From Euzebyella marina (GTDB lineage: Bacteria > Bacteroidota > Bacteroidia > Flavobacteriales > Flavobacteriaceae), in the NCBI RefSeq assembly GCF_014855515.1, contig NZ_JACYFK010000002.1, forward strand, positions 558,001 to 622,000: a stretch of DNA of 64,000 nt, in the 5' to 3' direction. Under the pieces are notes generated by a model. It did no database searches. It was not told where the DNA came from and was given only the letters and a program-made list of their open reading frames with translations. The position numbers were made by a program, and so were the translations under genes. Within the stretch, counting starts at the first letter, position 1, and the number at the start of each line of letters is the position of its first letter. This document shows positions 26,652 through 37,205 of the stretch, in pieces.

Positions 26652-26954
26652 TTAATTTTTAAGCACAAACTCCGTGATCTGTTGAAGTTCTTCTTTCAAA
26701 GTCAGGTTGCAATAAGGCTTACCTGCCATTCTGTACCAATAGCCGGCATTGAACTTATCCCCTTCTACCCGATGTAGATACGCATGGATCCAACTGCCCA
26801 GATTGGTATGCATTTCTTGGGCAATGTCATGTGAAGCATCCCATTCATCTTTACCTGCAAACCATAGTGCTCTCAAGGCATCTGGCCAAGCACTTTCTGG
26901 TCGGTCTTCTGTAAAGGTAGATTCGAACTCTTCGTAAGTTAATTGCTGAGACAT
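26652..26954 (-). CDS. Conserved hypothetical protein, ~100 residues
   Basis: A small cytosolic-looking protein rich in Trp and His (SAWPDALRALWFAGKDEWDASHDIAQ, HAYLHRVEGDKFNAGYWYRMAGKP). The composition and the well-spaced invariant-looking W, H and Y residues argue for a real conserved gene. I do not recognise a named function. It converges with the metallophosphatase gene (23 bases between stops) and is divergent from the membrane protein. Confidence 0.7.
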   Translation of the reverse strand: MSQQLTYEEFESTFTEDRPESAWPDALRALWFAGKDEWDASHDIAQEMHTNLGSWIHAYLHRVEGDKFNAGYWYRMAGKPYCNLTLKEELQQITEFVLKN

Positions 26955-27020
26955 GAAATTTGGTTATGATGAAAAATACAAAATTACCTATTTTCACCTA
27001 AAATATCCTAACCTTTAGAA

Positions 27021-28241
27021 GTGGCACTATTAAAACCTATTTTAAGTCATAAATTGTTTCCTTATGGTTTAGCGTTGCTGCTTACTTTGTCTGTTTTGGG
27101 CCTTCATATGCTTCCGAGTATGGATAGTATGTTGAACGAGAACAACACCCGAATATCCCACGTTTTCTTAAAATCTCAAATTGACTATCATAATGAATTG
27201 CCACCCTTTGCCAGAAGACCTTTAACCACTTTTTTAATGAAGGGCACCTCTTCTATATTTAATATCAAGGCAGGATATTCTTTTATCTTCATCAATTTTT
27301 CTCTTCTCTTTCTAAGTGCCATACTTCTATACCAATTATCCCTATTGATTCTTTCCGAGAGAAAACTGGCCCTATTTAACATATTGGCTTACTACCTATC
27401 ATTTTCAATTGTATTCGCATTTTTTCCACCGGTATTCTCCTATGACGAACCCTTGCAATACTGCCTACTATTTGCAGCTTTGATTACCTGGATTCGGAAA
27501 AGGAACTTAATTTTTATTTTGCTTTTTACGCTGGCCATCATTTCTAGGGAAACCAGCTTATTTCTAATTCCCGCTCTTTGGATCTTTCAACCCGGAAAAA
27601 ATGAGCAGATTAAGCCTTTGGGGAAACAGTACCTTAAAACTGGCCTGATACTTTTAGTTCCAATTTTAGTCTACGCCATTTATCTATCCGTCTTTCTGCA
27701 CTACAATCAATTGATGGATGAAACCAGTAGCGAGATGGCGAGTAGATATTCTTGCTTTCTTGAAAATTTTGAAGATTTAAAAAATTCCGTTGAATCTTTC
27801 ACCTCTCTTTATTTGGGGCTAATCGTTTTTCTACTTTTCACCATCATACGCACCTTAAAGTTGGGTATAAACCAAGTGGATCGTAAATTTTTATATGCTT
27901 TTTGGTTGACAGCCATTATAAACACACCCATTGTTATTCTTACGGCATTTGCTCGTGAAACAAGGCTTTTTGCGTTACCAATGATTTTTCTTTGGCCTGT
28001 GTTTTCATCCCTATTTAAAGTAAGTTCTTTTAAATGGCCAAAACAATGGCCAATCAACAAGTTGGGCTCCATTATACTATCATTGCTCACACTAATTAAT
28101 ATTTGGTACAGCTTCTTTTATTACCAGAAGTTTAGCCTTAGCGCCAACACTTTTTACAAAGAATATTTGTTTATAATCAACCTCTTACTACACTTATACT
28201 TTACGGCACAATTTTTTCCAAAAACGGAAAGAGCTAAATAG
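27021..28241 (+). CDS. Polytopic membrane protein, GT-C-like topology, function unknown
   Basis: A 406-residue inner-membrane protein with about 9-10 hydrophobic helices. An early loop after the first helix contains acidic residues (SMDSMLNENN), and a motif ISRETSLFLIPALW follows a helix near residue 175. This layout resembles integral-membrane glycosyltransferases that use lipid-linked sugars, but I see no decisive motif, so the function is open. The start is GTG at 27021; the first in-frame ATG lies about 28 codons later, inside the first helix region. Confidence 0.65.
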   Translation: MALLKPILSHKLFPYGLALLLTLSVLGLHMLPSMDSMLNENNTRISHVFLKSQIDYHNELPPFARRPLTTFLMKGTSSIFNIKAGYSFIFINFSLLFLSAILLYQLSLLILSERKLALFNILAYYLSFSIVFAFFPPVFSYDEPLQYCLLFAALITWIRKRNLIFILLFTLAIISRETSLFLIPALWIFQPGKNEQIKPLGKQYLKTGLILLVPILVYAIYLSVFLHYNQLMDETSSEMASRYSCFLENFEDLKNSVESFTSLYLGLIVFLLFTIIRTLKLGINQVDRKFLYAFWLTAIINTPIVILTAFARETRLFALPMIFLWPVFSSLFKVSSFKWPKQWPINKLGSIILSLLTLINIWYSFFYYQKFSLSANTFYKEYLFIINLLLHLYFTAQFFPKTERAK

Positions 28242-28502
<261 letters not shown>

Positions 28503-28527
28503 AAAGTTTTACCCCCGAAAAAAAGAG

Positions 28528-28551
28528 AAGGTCAAGCATTTGCTTGACCTT
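28528..28551. terminator. Bidirectional terminator between DUF5670 gene and ligA
   Basis: AAGGTCAAGCA and TGCTTGACCTT form a perfect 11-bp stem with a 2-base centre. A T-rich tail follows on the plus strand and an A-rich run precedes it, so it can stop both converging transcripts. Confidence 0.9.
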
Positions 28552-28573
28552 TTTAATTTTATGCACTTCAGCT

Positions 28574-30586
<2,013 letters not shown>

Positions 30587-30617
30587 CTAAGTATGTTTTA
30601 TGACTCTATTTTCAATT

Positions 30618-31472
30618 CTAATCTTTCCAAACTGCTTTGACCATACGGTCATTGCCGTACATATCTTTTCGAAGTTCAATTTCTGAAAAATAGTTATCAC
30701 CCAAAAGGCGAACCATTTCTTTTCCTAAATATTGATTAATTTCAAAGTAGAGACAACCATCTTTGACCAAATGTTTCTTTGAGAATTCAACGATTCTTGA
30801 ATAAAATACTAGCGGATGATCATTTTCTACAAAAAGTGCCAAAGAGGGCTCATATTCCAGCACGTTGGCAGACATCTCTTTCTTCTCCATCTCTCTCACA
30901 TAGGGCGGGTTTGATACAATGATGTCAAATTTTCTTTCTAGGGAAGGAACCTTTAAAATATCCTCTTCAAAAAAATCAACATTCACCTTATTTCCCAAGG
31001 CATTATTTTTTGCTACGGTCAATGCCTCTTTTGAGATATCCATAGCGGATATACTCCAGTCAAAATTGGTTTGCGCTAAAGCAATGGCAATACACCCGGA
31101 ACCTGTACCAATATCCAAAACATTCGTTTTCCTTTCTTTATCGGTATGGTCATCTAATATCCATCGCACCAGTTCCTCCGTCTCAGGTCGTGGTATCAAT
31201 ACAGCTTCGTTTACCTTCAACTGCAAATCCATAAAATGAGTTACCCCGGTAATATATTGAACGGGGCATTTTAACTTCAACTTGCTTAAGGCTTCAAAAA
31301 GTGGCTGCTCTTCTTCTTTCGTCAATGAAAGATTGGGCTGTAAGGCCAAGATAAACCTTTCAAGACCGAGATAATGTTCAATCAAAATGTAGAAAAAACT
31401 GTTGGTCTCGTCTTTTGGGTATAGTCTATCCAATTCTTTATGAAAGATACTTTTGATTTCTCTTAATAGCAT
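30618..31472 (-). CDS. prmC: Release factor glutamine N5-methyltransferase
   Basis: Methylates the Gln of the GGQ motif in class 1 release factors. The 284-residue protein has the SAM motif LDIGTGSGCIAIALA and the catalytic NPPY in IIVSNPPYVRE (about residue 190). The helical N-terminal substrate domain is present (about 1-85). Its position upstream of ligA on the same strand suggests shared transcription. It is divergent from ribD. Confidence 0.95.
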   Translation of the reverse strand: MLLREIKSIFHKELDRLYPKDETNSFFYILIEHYLGLERFILALQPNLSLTKEEEQPLFEALSKLKLKCPVQYITGVTHFMDLQLKVNEAVLIPRPETEELVRWILDDHTDKERKTNVLDIGTGSGCIAIALAQTNFDWSISAMDISKEALTVAKNNALGNKVNVDFFEEDILKVPSLERKFDIIVSNPPYVREMEKKEMSANVLEYEPSLALFVENDHPLVFYSRIVEFSKKHLVKDGCLYFEINQYLGKEMVRLLGDNYFSEIELRKDMYGNDRMVKAVWKD

Positions 31473-31550
31473 AATATCTCTTTCTGAATACCTTATATTG
31501 TAAAGAAGAGTTGAAACAAAACGGAAGCCTAAGGCCTAAGAATAAAATTC

Positions 31551-31558
31551 TATTTTTA
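31551..31558 (+). promoter_or_regulatory. -7-like element directly before ribD
   Basis: TATTTTTA differs from TAnnTTTG only in the last base and ends 4 bases before the GTG start of ribD. If used, the transcript would be leaderless or nearly so, as at smpB. Confidence 0.4.
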
Positions 31559-31562
31559 CGGT

Positions 31563-32615
31563 GTGAATATACATAGAAAATACATGTTGCGATGTTTACA
31601 AATCGCAAATAACGGGCTAGGTTCTACCGCTCCTAATCCCATGGTCGGTTGTGTTATCGTTGTCGACCAAAGAATAATTGGTGAGGGGTTTACCAGTGCC
31701 TATGGCGGGCCGCATGCAGAAGTTAATGCGATCAACTCCGTATGTGATAAGACCTTACTAGAAAAGGCGACATTGTATGTTACTCTTGAACCATGCTCCC
31801 ACTTTGGTAAAACCCCACCTTGTGCCGATCTAATTATCAAACATTCGGTAAAAAGAGTGGTCATCGGGCTTTTAGACCCTCATGAAAAAGTGGCGGGCCA
31901 AGGTATTGAAAAACTTAAATCTGCCGGTATTGAAGTAGTGACCAATGTTATGGAAGCTGAATGTAGGGAACATCATAAACGCTTCTTGACCTTTCAAGAA
32001 AAAAAGAGGCCATACATTATTCTAAAATGGGCGCAAACATTAAATGGCTATATAGCCCCCACTAAAGAAATGAGATCAGAAAATCCGGAACCTTTTTGGA
32101 TTACCGACTCTTATTCAAAGCAATTGGTTCATCAATGGAGAAGTCAAGAACAGGGTATATTGGTCGGTACCAAAACCGTTATAGAAGACAACCCAAAACT
32201 TAGTGTAAGAGAGTGGTCGGGCAAAAATCCCGTACGATTGATTCTTGACCCAAAGTTACGAATTGACCAAGCAGCAAATGTACTTGATGATACGGTGAGA
32301 ACCATCATTTTCACCGATTCTGGTAAAGGAAATAAAAATAGAAACAACACAACCTTCGTACCTATTGACTATAAAGCTGACGTGGCCGGTCAAATTTGCC
32401 GCGCGCTTCATAAAGAGAATATCATAAGCGTGCTGATTGAAGGAGGAAGCAAGACCTTACAAACCTTTATTGATAGTGGATTGTGGGATGAAGCAAGAGT
32501 TTTTACGGGCAACACTACTTTTAAAGATGGTTTAAGGGCGCCTCAATTAAGTGGTAGGCACCTATCAAAAAAACAAGTAGGTAGAGATACTTTAAACATA
32601 TATAGAAATGATTAA
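31563..32615 (+). CDS. ribD: Bifunctional riboflavin deaminase/reductase RibD
   Basis: Deaminates and then reduces the pyrimidine intermediate in riboflavin synthesis. The 350-residue protein has the deaminase zinc motif HAEVNAI and PCSHFGKTPPC (about residues 50-85) and a C-terminal reductase domain with ILKWAQTLNGYIA, GTKTVIEDNPKLSVR and LIEGGSKTLQTFIDSGLWDE. The start is GTG at 31563; the ATG seven codons later would remove conserved N-terminal residues. It overlaps the HAD gene by 8 bases. No other rib gene is present. Confidence 0.95.
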   Translation: MNIHRKYMLRCLQIANNGLGSTAPNPMVGCVIVVDQRIIGEGFTSAYGGPHAEVNAINSVCDKTLLEKATLYVTLEPCSHFGKTPPCADLIIKHSVKRVVIGLLDPHEKVAGQGIEKLKSAGIEVVTNVMEAECREHHKRFLTFQEKKRPYIILKWAQTLNGYIAPTKEMRSENPEPFWITDSYSKQLVHQWRSQEQGILVGTKTVIEDNPKLSVREWSGKNPVRLILDPKLRIDQAANVLDDTVRTIIFTDSGKGNKNRNNTTFVPIDYKADVAGQICRALHKENIISVLIEGGSKTLQTFIDSGLWDEARVFTGNTTFKDGLRAPQLSGRHLSKKQVGRDTLNIYRND

Positions 32616-33213
32616 AAATATCATATTTGATTTTGGCGATGTTTTCATTAACCTTGACAAGCAGATTGTTTACCGAGAAATGCAGAGATTAGGCGGTTCT
32701 ACCCAAATGACACCGGAATTGCTCGAACTAAACAACCTTTACGAAGTGGGCCAAATCAGTACCGATCAATTTCTAGAAGGTCTTTCAATTGTTTACCCTC
32801 ATGCCTCTGAAATAGAAATTAAAGAGGTCTGGAATGGAATGCTATTGGATTTTCCTGATGAGCGTTTAGAGTTCGTGGAGGCAATGGCCAAGAAATCAGA
32901 ATATCGCCTGTTTCTTTTAAGCAATACCAATGCGCTGCATATTGAACATGTTGAGCAGAAAATGGGCCATGAAAAGTTCAACAGGTTCAGAAATTCGTTC
33001 GAAAAGTTCTACCTGTCCCATGAAATAAACCTCAGAAAGCCTAATGAAGATATTTATCGATTTGTTCTCGACCAAAACGAATTGAAGGCAGAAGAAACCT
33101 TCTTTATAGATGATACCAAAGAAAATACCGATGCGGCAAGCAATATGGGTATTAAATGTTGGAATCTTTTAGTGGGGCAAGAAAACTTGTTAGACTTAAA
33201 TTCACGTCTGTAG
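32608..33213 (+). CDS. HAD family phosphatase (YihX-like)
   Basis: A 201-residue haloacid dehalogenase-type hydrolase. Motif I is IIFDFGDVFINLD (nucleophile Asp about residue 8), motif II LLSNTNALH, motif III the Lys in NLRKPNEDIY, and motif IV FIDDTKENTDAA. The helical cap is of the small YihX type. The overlap with ribD suggests it may supply the missing phosphatase step of riboflavin synthesis, which is often carried out by HAD enzymes; that is inference. Confidence 0.88.
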   Translation: MIKNIIFDFGDVFINLDKQIVYREMQRLGGSTQMTPELLELNNLYEVGQISTDQFLEGLSIVYPHASEIEIKEVWNGMLLDFPDERLEFVEAMAKKSEYRLFLLSNTNALHIEHVEQKMGHEKFNRFRNSFEKFYLSHEINLRKPNEDIYRFVLDQNELKAEETFFIDDTKENTDAASNMGIKCWNLLVGQENLLDLNSRL

Positions 33214-33214
33214 A

Positions 33215-34081
33215 ATGCTCTACCTGTGCCTTAGCGTTTTGGCTTCTAGCCTTATTTTCGTTGTTTTTAAACTTTTCGACAAATTTCAGATCAATACGCT
33301 TTATGCCATTATAACCAACTATTTCGTGGCATGCGCTGTAGGGTTATATTTTTATAAGGAAAGGGTCGACTTTGTTGAACTATCAACCATGCCTTGGTTC
33401 TATGGTACTTTCTTTTTGGGCGTATTGTTCATAGTGGTGTTCAATTTGATGGCGGCAACCGCACAGAAGGTTGGCGTAAGCGTGGCTTCGGTAGCTACCA
33501 AAATGTCCTTGGCCATTCCAGTCGTAGTGGGTGTATTTTTATATGATGAAATTCTTAGTCCTCTTAAAATAACAGGCATTCTTTTAGCTTTGGCAGCTGT
33601 TTACTTTGCTTCGATAAAAGAAGGAGGTACCAAAAATTTTGAGATAAAGGCGTTGCTGCTTCCTCTTGGTGTATTTCTGGGATCCGGAATTATTGATACC
33701 AGCCTCAAGTACGTTCAGGAGAAACACATTCAAGTTAGCCAATATCCACTATTTTCTGCAACGGTATTTGGATCGGCGGCCACCGTTGGTCTTATCATAG
33801 TTCTCTTTAATGCTTTTAAAGGCACTTTTAAATTAAATCTCAGAAATGTGCTAGGTGGTATCGCCTTGGGCATACCTAATTACTTTTCTATCTTCTTTTT
33901 ACTGAAGGCACTCAAAAATGACAGTTTGAACAGCGCATCGGTATTTACTATTAATAATGTAGCAATCGTGATGTTCTCGACGCTTTTGGGAATTTGGCTT
34001 TTTAAGGAAACTATAAGCCGTAAAAATTGGATGGGTATAGGTCTAGCCGTAATCAGCATCTTATTGGTAGCTTTGTTTTAA
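33215..34081 (+). CDS. EamA/DMT family transporter
   Basis: Inner-membrane protein of 288 residues with about ten hydrophobic helices arranged as two EamA repeats; the second repeat is visible in LGGIALGIPNYFSIFFLLKAL and the terminal NWMGIGLAVISILLVALF. The substrate is unknown. It begins 1 base after the HAD stop and its TAA overlaps the yigZ ATG, so all four genes from ribD to yigZ look like one operon. A flavin or precursor substrate would be speculation. Confidence 0.85.
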   Translation: MLYLCLSVLASSLIFVVFKLFDKFQINTLYAIITNYFVACAVGLYFYKERVDFVELSTMPWFYGTFFLGVLFIVVFNLMAATAQKVGVSVASVATKMSLAIPVVVGVFLYDEILSPLKITGILLALAAVYFASIKEGGTKNFEIKALLLPLGVFLGSGIIDTSLKYVQEKHIQVSQYPLFSATVFGSAATVGLIIVLFNAFKGTFKLNLRNVLGGIALGIPNYFSIFFLLKALKNDSLNSASVFTINNVAIVMFSTLLGIWLFKETISRKNWMGIGLAVISILLVALF

Positions 34082-34692
34082 TGGAAAAGGATAAAGACAC
34101 CTACCACACTATTGACGACCCAACCGAAGAGGTACTTTTTAAGGATAGAAAAAGTAAATTTTATGGCCTCGCTTTTCCGGTTAGTGATGAAGAGCAGATC
34201 AAAGAGATACTTACCGACCTACGCAAAAAGTATGCTAATGCCAACCATGTGTGCTATGCTTGGCAACTCGGAACCAAAACCATAATATATAGGGCAAACG
34301 ATGATGGAGAGCCCAATAACTCTGCCGGCATGCCCATTTACGGGCAAATTCAAGCCTTCGAGGTAACCAATATTTTGATAGCGGTGATAAGATTCTTTGG
34401 TGGTACCAAGTTAGGGGTCGGCGGGCTCATATCGGCCTATAGAACGGCCGCCCAACAGACTTTGAACAGTGCAAAAATTGTTGAGAAGATTATCACGGTC
34501 AGGTTTAGCCTTCAATTTGGCTACCCCCAACTGGATATTGTAATGCGTACCATCAAGCAAAACGGTTTCGAAATAGTTTCACAAGAAATGCACCTAGATT
34601 GCCAACTGACCATTCAAGTAAGAGAAAAAGAGGCAGACCGCTTACAAGAATATTTTGAGGGTTTGCAGGGCATCGAAATAAAACCTATCTGA
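34081..34692 (+). CDS. yigZ: YigZ/IMPACT family protein
   Basis: About 203 residues from the ATG at 34081 (MEKDKDTYHTIDDPTEE). It has the IMPACT-family core: KDRKSKFYGLAFPV, NHVCYAWQLG, NDDGEPNNSAGMPIYGQIQ and VIRFFGGTKLGVGGLISAYRTAA. The C-terminal DUF1949-type domain follows. The family is linked to translation control in eukaryotes; its bacterial role is not settled. An in-frame start 54 bases upstream would overlap the transporter heavily and is not favoured. TAATG coupling with the transporter gene supports this start. Confidence 0.92.
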   Translation: MEKDKDTYHTIDDPTEEVLFKDRKSKFYGLAFPVSDEEQIKEILTDLRKKYANANHVCYAWQLGTKTIIYRANDDGEPNNSAGMPIYGQIQAFEVTNILIAVIRFFGGTKLGVGGLISAYRTAAQQTLNSAKIVEKIITVRFSLQFGYPQLDIVMRTIKQNGFEIVSQEMHLDCQLTIQVREKEADRLQEYFEGLQGIEIKPI

Positions 34693-34711
34693 AATAAACC
34701 TTTCGGTCTAA

Positions 34712-35107
34712 TCACGCTATCTTTTCAAGAATATAATCGGGGCATTTTACAGGTTTTTTAGTCTTGGTATCCAAAAAGGCCAAAACAGTATTTCCTAAAG
34801 CTAAAATTTCACCTGTTTCATTATATATTTTATAGTCAAATTCTATCTTGACCAAGGGTCTCTTTTTGAGTTGTGTTTCGACCGTAATGAGGTCATCATA
34901 AACAGCTGATTTTTTGTAATCTATGCTCAAAGAAATTACGGGCAACATAATTCCGTTTTCTTCCATCTCTTTGTAGGAAATTCCCAACCCCCTCAACCAC
35001 TCTACCCTTCCCATCTCCATATATTGCGGGTAATTCCCGTGGTACACCACACCCATTTGATCAGTTTCACCATAACGAACACGGAAAGAAATTCTGTTAA
35101 AATCCAT
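34712..35107 (-). CDS. Acyl-CoA thioesterase, YbgC/4HBT family
   Basis: Hot-dog fold thioesterase of 131 residues. The active-site Asp motif is RVRYGETDQMGVVYHGNYPQYMEMGR, where the usual 'YxDTDxxGVVYH' appears as YGETDQMGVVYH. The substrate is unknown; homologues act on short-chain or aromatic acyl-CoAs or associate with the Tol-Pal region, which is absent here. It converges with yigZ and is divergent from dnaA. Confidence 0.9.
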   Translation of the reverse strand: MDFNRISFRVRYGETDQMGVVYHGNYPQYMEMGRVEWLRGLGISYKEMEENGIMLPVISLSIDYKKSAVYDDLITVETQLKKRPLVKIEFDYKIYNETGEILALGNTVLAFLDTKTKKPVKCPDYILEKIA

Positions 35108-35313
35108 TGAATATTGACTAAAAACTATATATTTAAATGATTTCGATTTTAGTGTTGAACATGAGAAAAAAAAAGGTCAAATTCAATAGAGTTTCAATTT
35201 TTTTTTTAGCTTTTTTGTTCACATATTTGCCCCACTAAGAAAGTACGGTTTTTCCCCTTGTATTTTCCACCGACTTAGAAATCACTAACCGACAAAATAA
35301 GAGAAACTTTAAA

Positions 35314-36738
35314 ATGGGTGTTACTGCTAATTCCGTTTGGAAAAATTGTTTGGCTTTTATTAAAGATAATATCCAACCGCAGGCATTCAAAACTTGGTTC
35401 GAGCCCATTAAGCCCATTAAGCTTTCCGACAACGCCCTGAGTATTCAAGTACCCAGTAAATTCTTTTATGAATGGCTTGAAGAACACTATGTGAAATTGT
35501 TGAAAGTTGCCTTGACAAAAGAGTTGGGCGAAACGGCCAAATTGGTGTACATCATCCGAATGGAGAATACCTATGGCAACAAAGAGCCATTTACCGAAAA
35601 AATACCCAGTACCAATCGCGGAAACATGGGCCCTCAGGAAATGGATGTGCCGATCAAGTCAAAAAATCCTGAACTTAAGAACCCATTCGTTATACCTGGT
35701 ATTCGAAACATTAAAATTGAATCTCAGTTAAATCCGAATTATAACTTTGATAACTTTTTAGAGGGTGACTCTAACCGATTGGCACGATCCGCGGGTATGG
35801 CGGTTGCCAATAAACCGGGAGGCACCTCTTTTAATCCATTATTGGTTTTTGGCGGGGTCGGTCTTGGTAAAACACACTTGGCGCACGCCATTGGTGTCGA
35901 AATCAAAGACAAGTACCCTGAACGTACCGTTCTGTATATTTCAGCTGAGAAGTTTACACAACAATATATTGAATCGGTCAAAAAGAATACTAGAAACGAT
36001 TTTATTCATTTCTATCAGCTCATCGATGTATTGATAATAGATGACGTACAATTTCTATCAGGAAAAAGCGGAACACAAGATGTATTTTTTCACATCTTCA
36101 ACCACTTGCACCAAAATGGAAAACAAGTCATTCTTACTTCCGACAAGGCGCCTGTAGATATGCAAGATATTGAACAAAGGCTATTGTCAAGGTTTAAATG
36201 GGGGCTTTCAGCCGAGCTTCAAAGTCCCGATTACGAAACTAGGGTATCCATTGTCAAGAACAAGTTATACCGTGATGGTGTCGAAATGCCCGATGATATT
36301 ATCGACTACGTCGCCAAGCACATAAAAACGAACGTTCGTGAACTTGAAGGCGCCATTATATCTCTTATAGCCCAATCTTCTTTTAACAAAAAGGAGGTTA
36401 CCCTAGAGTTGGCCCAACAAGTTGTAGAAAAGTTCGTAAAGAATACAAAGCGTGAAGTTTCAATCGATTACATTCAAAAAGTAGTTTCCGATTATTTCGA
36501 GATGGATGTCGCTACCCTTCAGTCGAAAACCAGAAAACGCCATATTGTTCAAGCGAGGCAATTGGCAATGTTCTTTGCGAAAAAGTTTACCAAGGCTTCA
36601 TTGGCAAGCATTGGTTCGCAAATCGGAAAGCGTGATCATGCCACCGTGTTACATGCTTGTAAGACGGTAGATAATTTAGCCGAAACCGATAAGCAGTTCA
36701 GAAAGTACATTGAAGATCTGACCAAAAAATTCACTTGA
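35314..36738 (+). CDS. dnaA: Chromosomal replication initiator DnaA
   Basis: AAA+ initiator that opens oriC. The 474-residue protein has domain I (about 1-90, VWKNCLAFIKDNIQPQAFKTWF), a linker, the ATPase with Walker A GGVGLGKTHLAHAIG and Walker B VLIIDDVQFLSG, and the C-terminal DNA-binding domain with the signature KRDHATVLHACKTVD. The 206 bases upstream are AT-rich with long T runs, but contain only poor DnaA-box matches (TTGTTCACA at 35215 and TTTTCCACC at 35263). The phosphatase gene overlaps its stop. Confidence 0.98.
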   Translation: MGVTANSVWKNCLAFIKDNIQPQAFKTWFEPIKPIKLSDNALSIQVPSKFFYEWLEEHYVKLLKVALTKELGETAKLVYIIRMENTYGNKEPFTEKIPSTNRGNMGPQEMDVPIKSKNPELKNPFVIPGIRNIKIESQLNPNYNFDNFLEGDSNRLARSAGMAVANKPGGTSFNPLLVFGGVGLGKTHLAHAIGVEIKDKYPERTVLYISAEKFTQQYIESVKKNTRNDFIHFYQLIDVLIIDDVQFLSGKSGTQDVFFHIFNHLHQNGKQVILTSDKAPVDMQDIEQRLLSRFKWGLSAELQSPDYETRVSIVKNKLYRDGVEMPDDIIDYVAKHIKTNVRELEGAIISLIAQSSFNKKEVTLELAQQVVEKFVKNTKREVSIDYIQKVVSDYFEMDVATLQSKTRKRHIVQARQLAMFFAKKFTKASLASIGSQIGKRDHATVLHACKTVDNLAETDKQFRKYIEDLTKKFT

Positions 36739-37190
36739 TTTTGAAGAAGACGAAGGTCTTAATGGTATGTCTTGGCAATATTTGCAGGTCTCCATTGGCC
36801 GAAGGCATTCTACAAAGTATGGTTGACCCTGAAAAGGTCTTTGTTGATTCGGCCGGTACCGGAGGTTATCATATCGGCAACCCGCCAGACGCTCGTTCCA
36901 TCGCTGTTGCTAGAAAACATTCACTGAACATCGAAAATCAACGCTGTAGACAGTTCAAAGCCCATGATTTTGCAGAATTTGATGTAATTTATGCTATGGA
37001 CCAAAGTAATTACAATAACATCATGGCTTTGGCAGCATCGAAATCTGATAGGGAAAAAGTAAAGCTTCTGCTATCGGAAGTGAACGTTGGTGTGAAAGAA
37101 GTTCCTGACCCTTATTGGGATGACGATGGTTTTGAAAAAGTCTACCAACTCATCGAAAGCGCTTGCGAAGTGATTGCCGAGAAGTTGTAA
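36735..37190 (+). CDS. Low-molecular-weight protein-tyrosine phosphatase
   Basis: Small phosphatase of about 150 residues. The catalytic P-loop is VCLGNICRSPLAEG (Cys-x5-Arg-Ser) near residue 12, and the general acid Asp is in VPDPYWDD. In bacteria such enzymes often pair with tyrosine kinases of polysaccharide export; none is nearby. Starts are TTG codons (36735 or 36741) overlapping or adjoining the dnaA stop; the first ATG would cut into the P-loop strand. It follows dnaA and is followed after 15 bases by the RsmI-like gene. Confidence 0.92.
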   Translation: MILKKTKVLMVCLGNICRSPLAEGILQSMVDPEKVFVDSAGTGGYHIGNPPDARSIAVARKHSLNIENQRCRQFKAHDFAEFDVIYAMDQSNYNNIMALAASKSDREKVKLLLSEVNVGVKEVPDPYWDDDGFEKVYQLIESACEVIAEKL

Positions 37191-37205
37191 CCAAACTTCC
37201 TTTTT

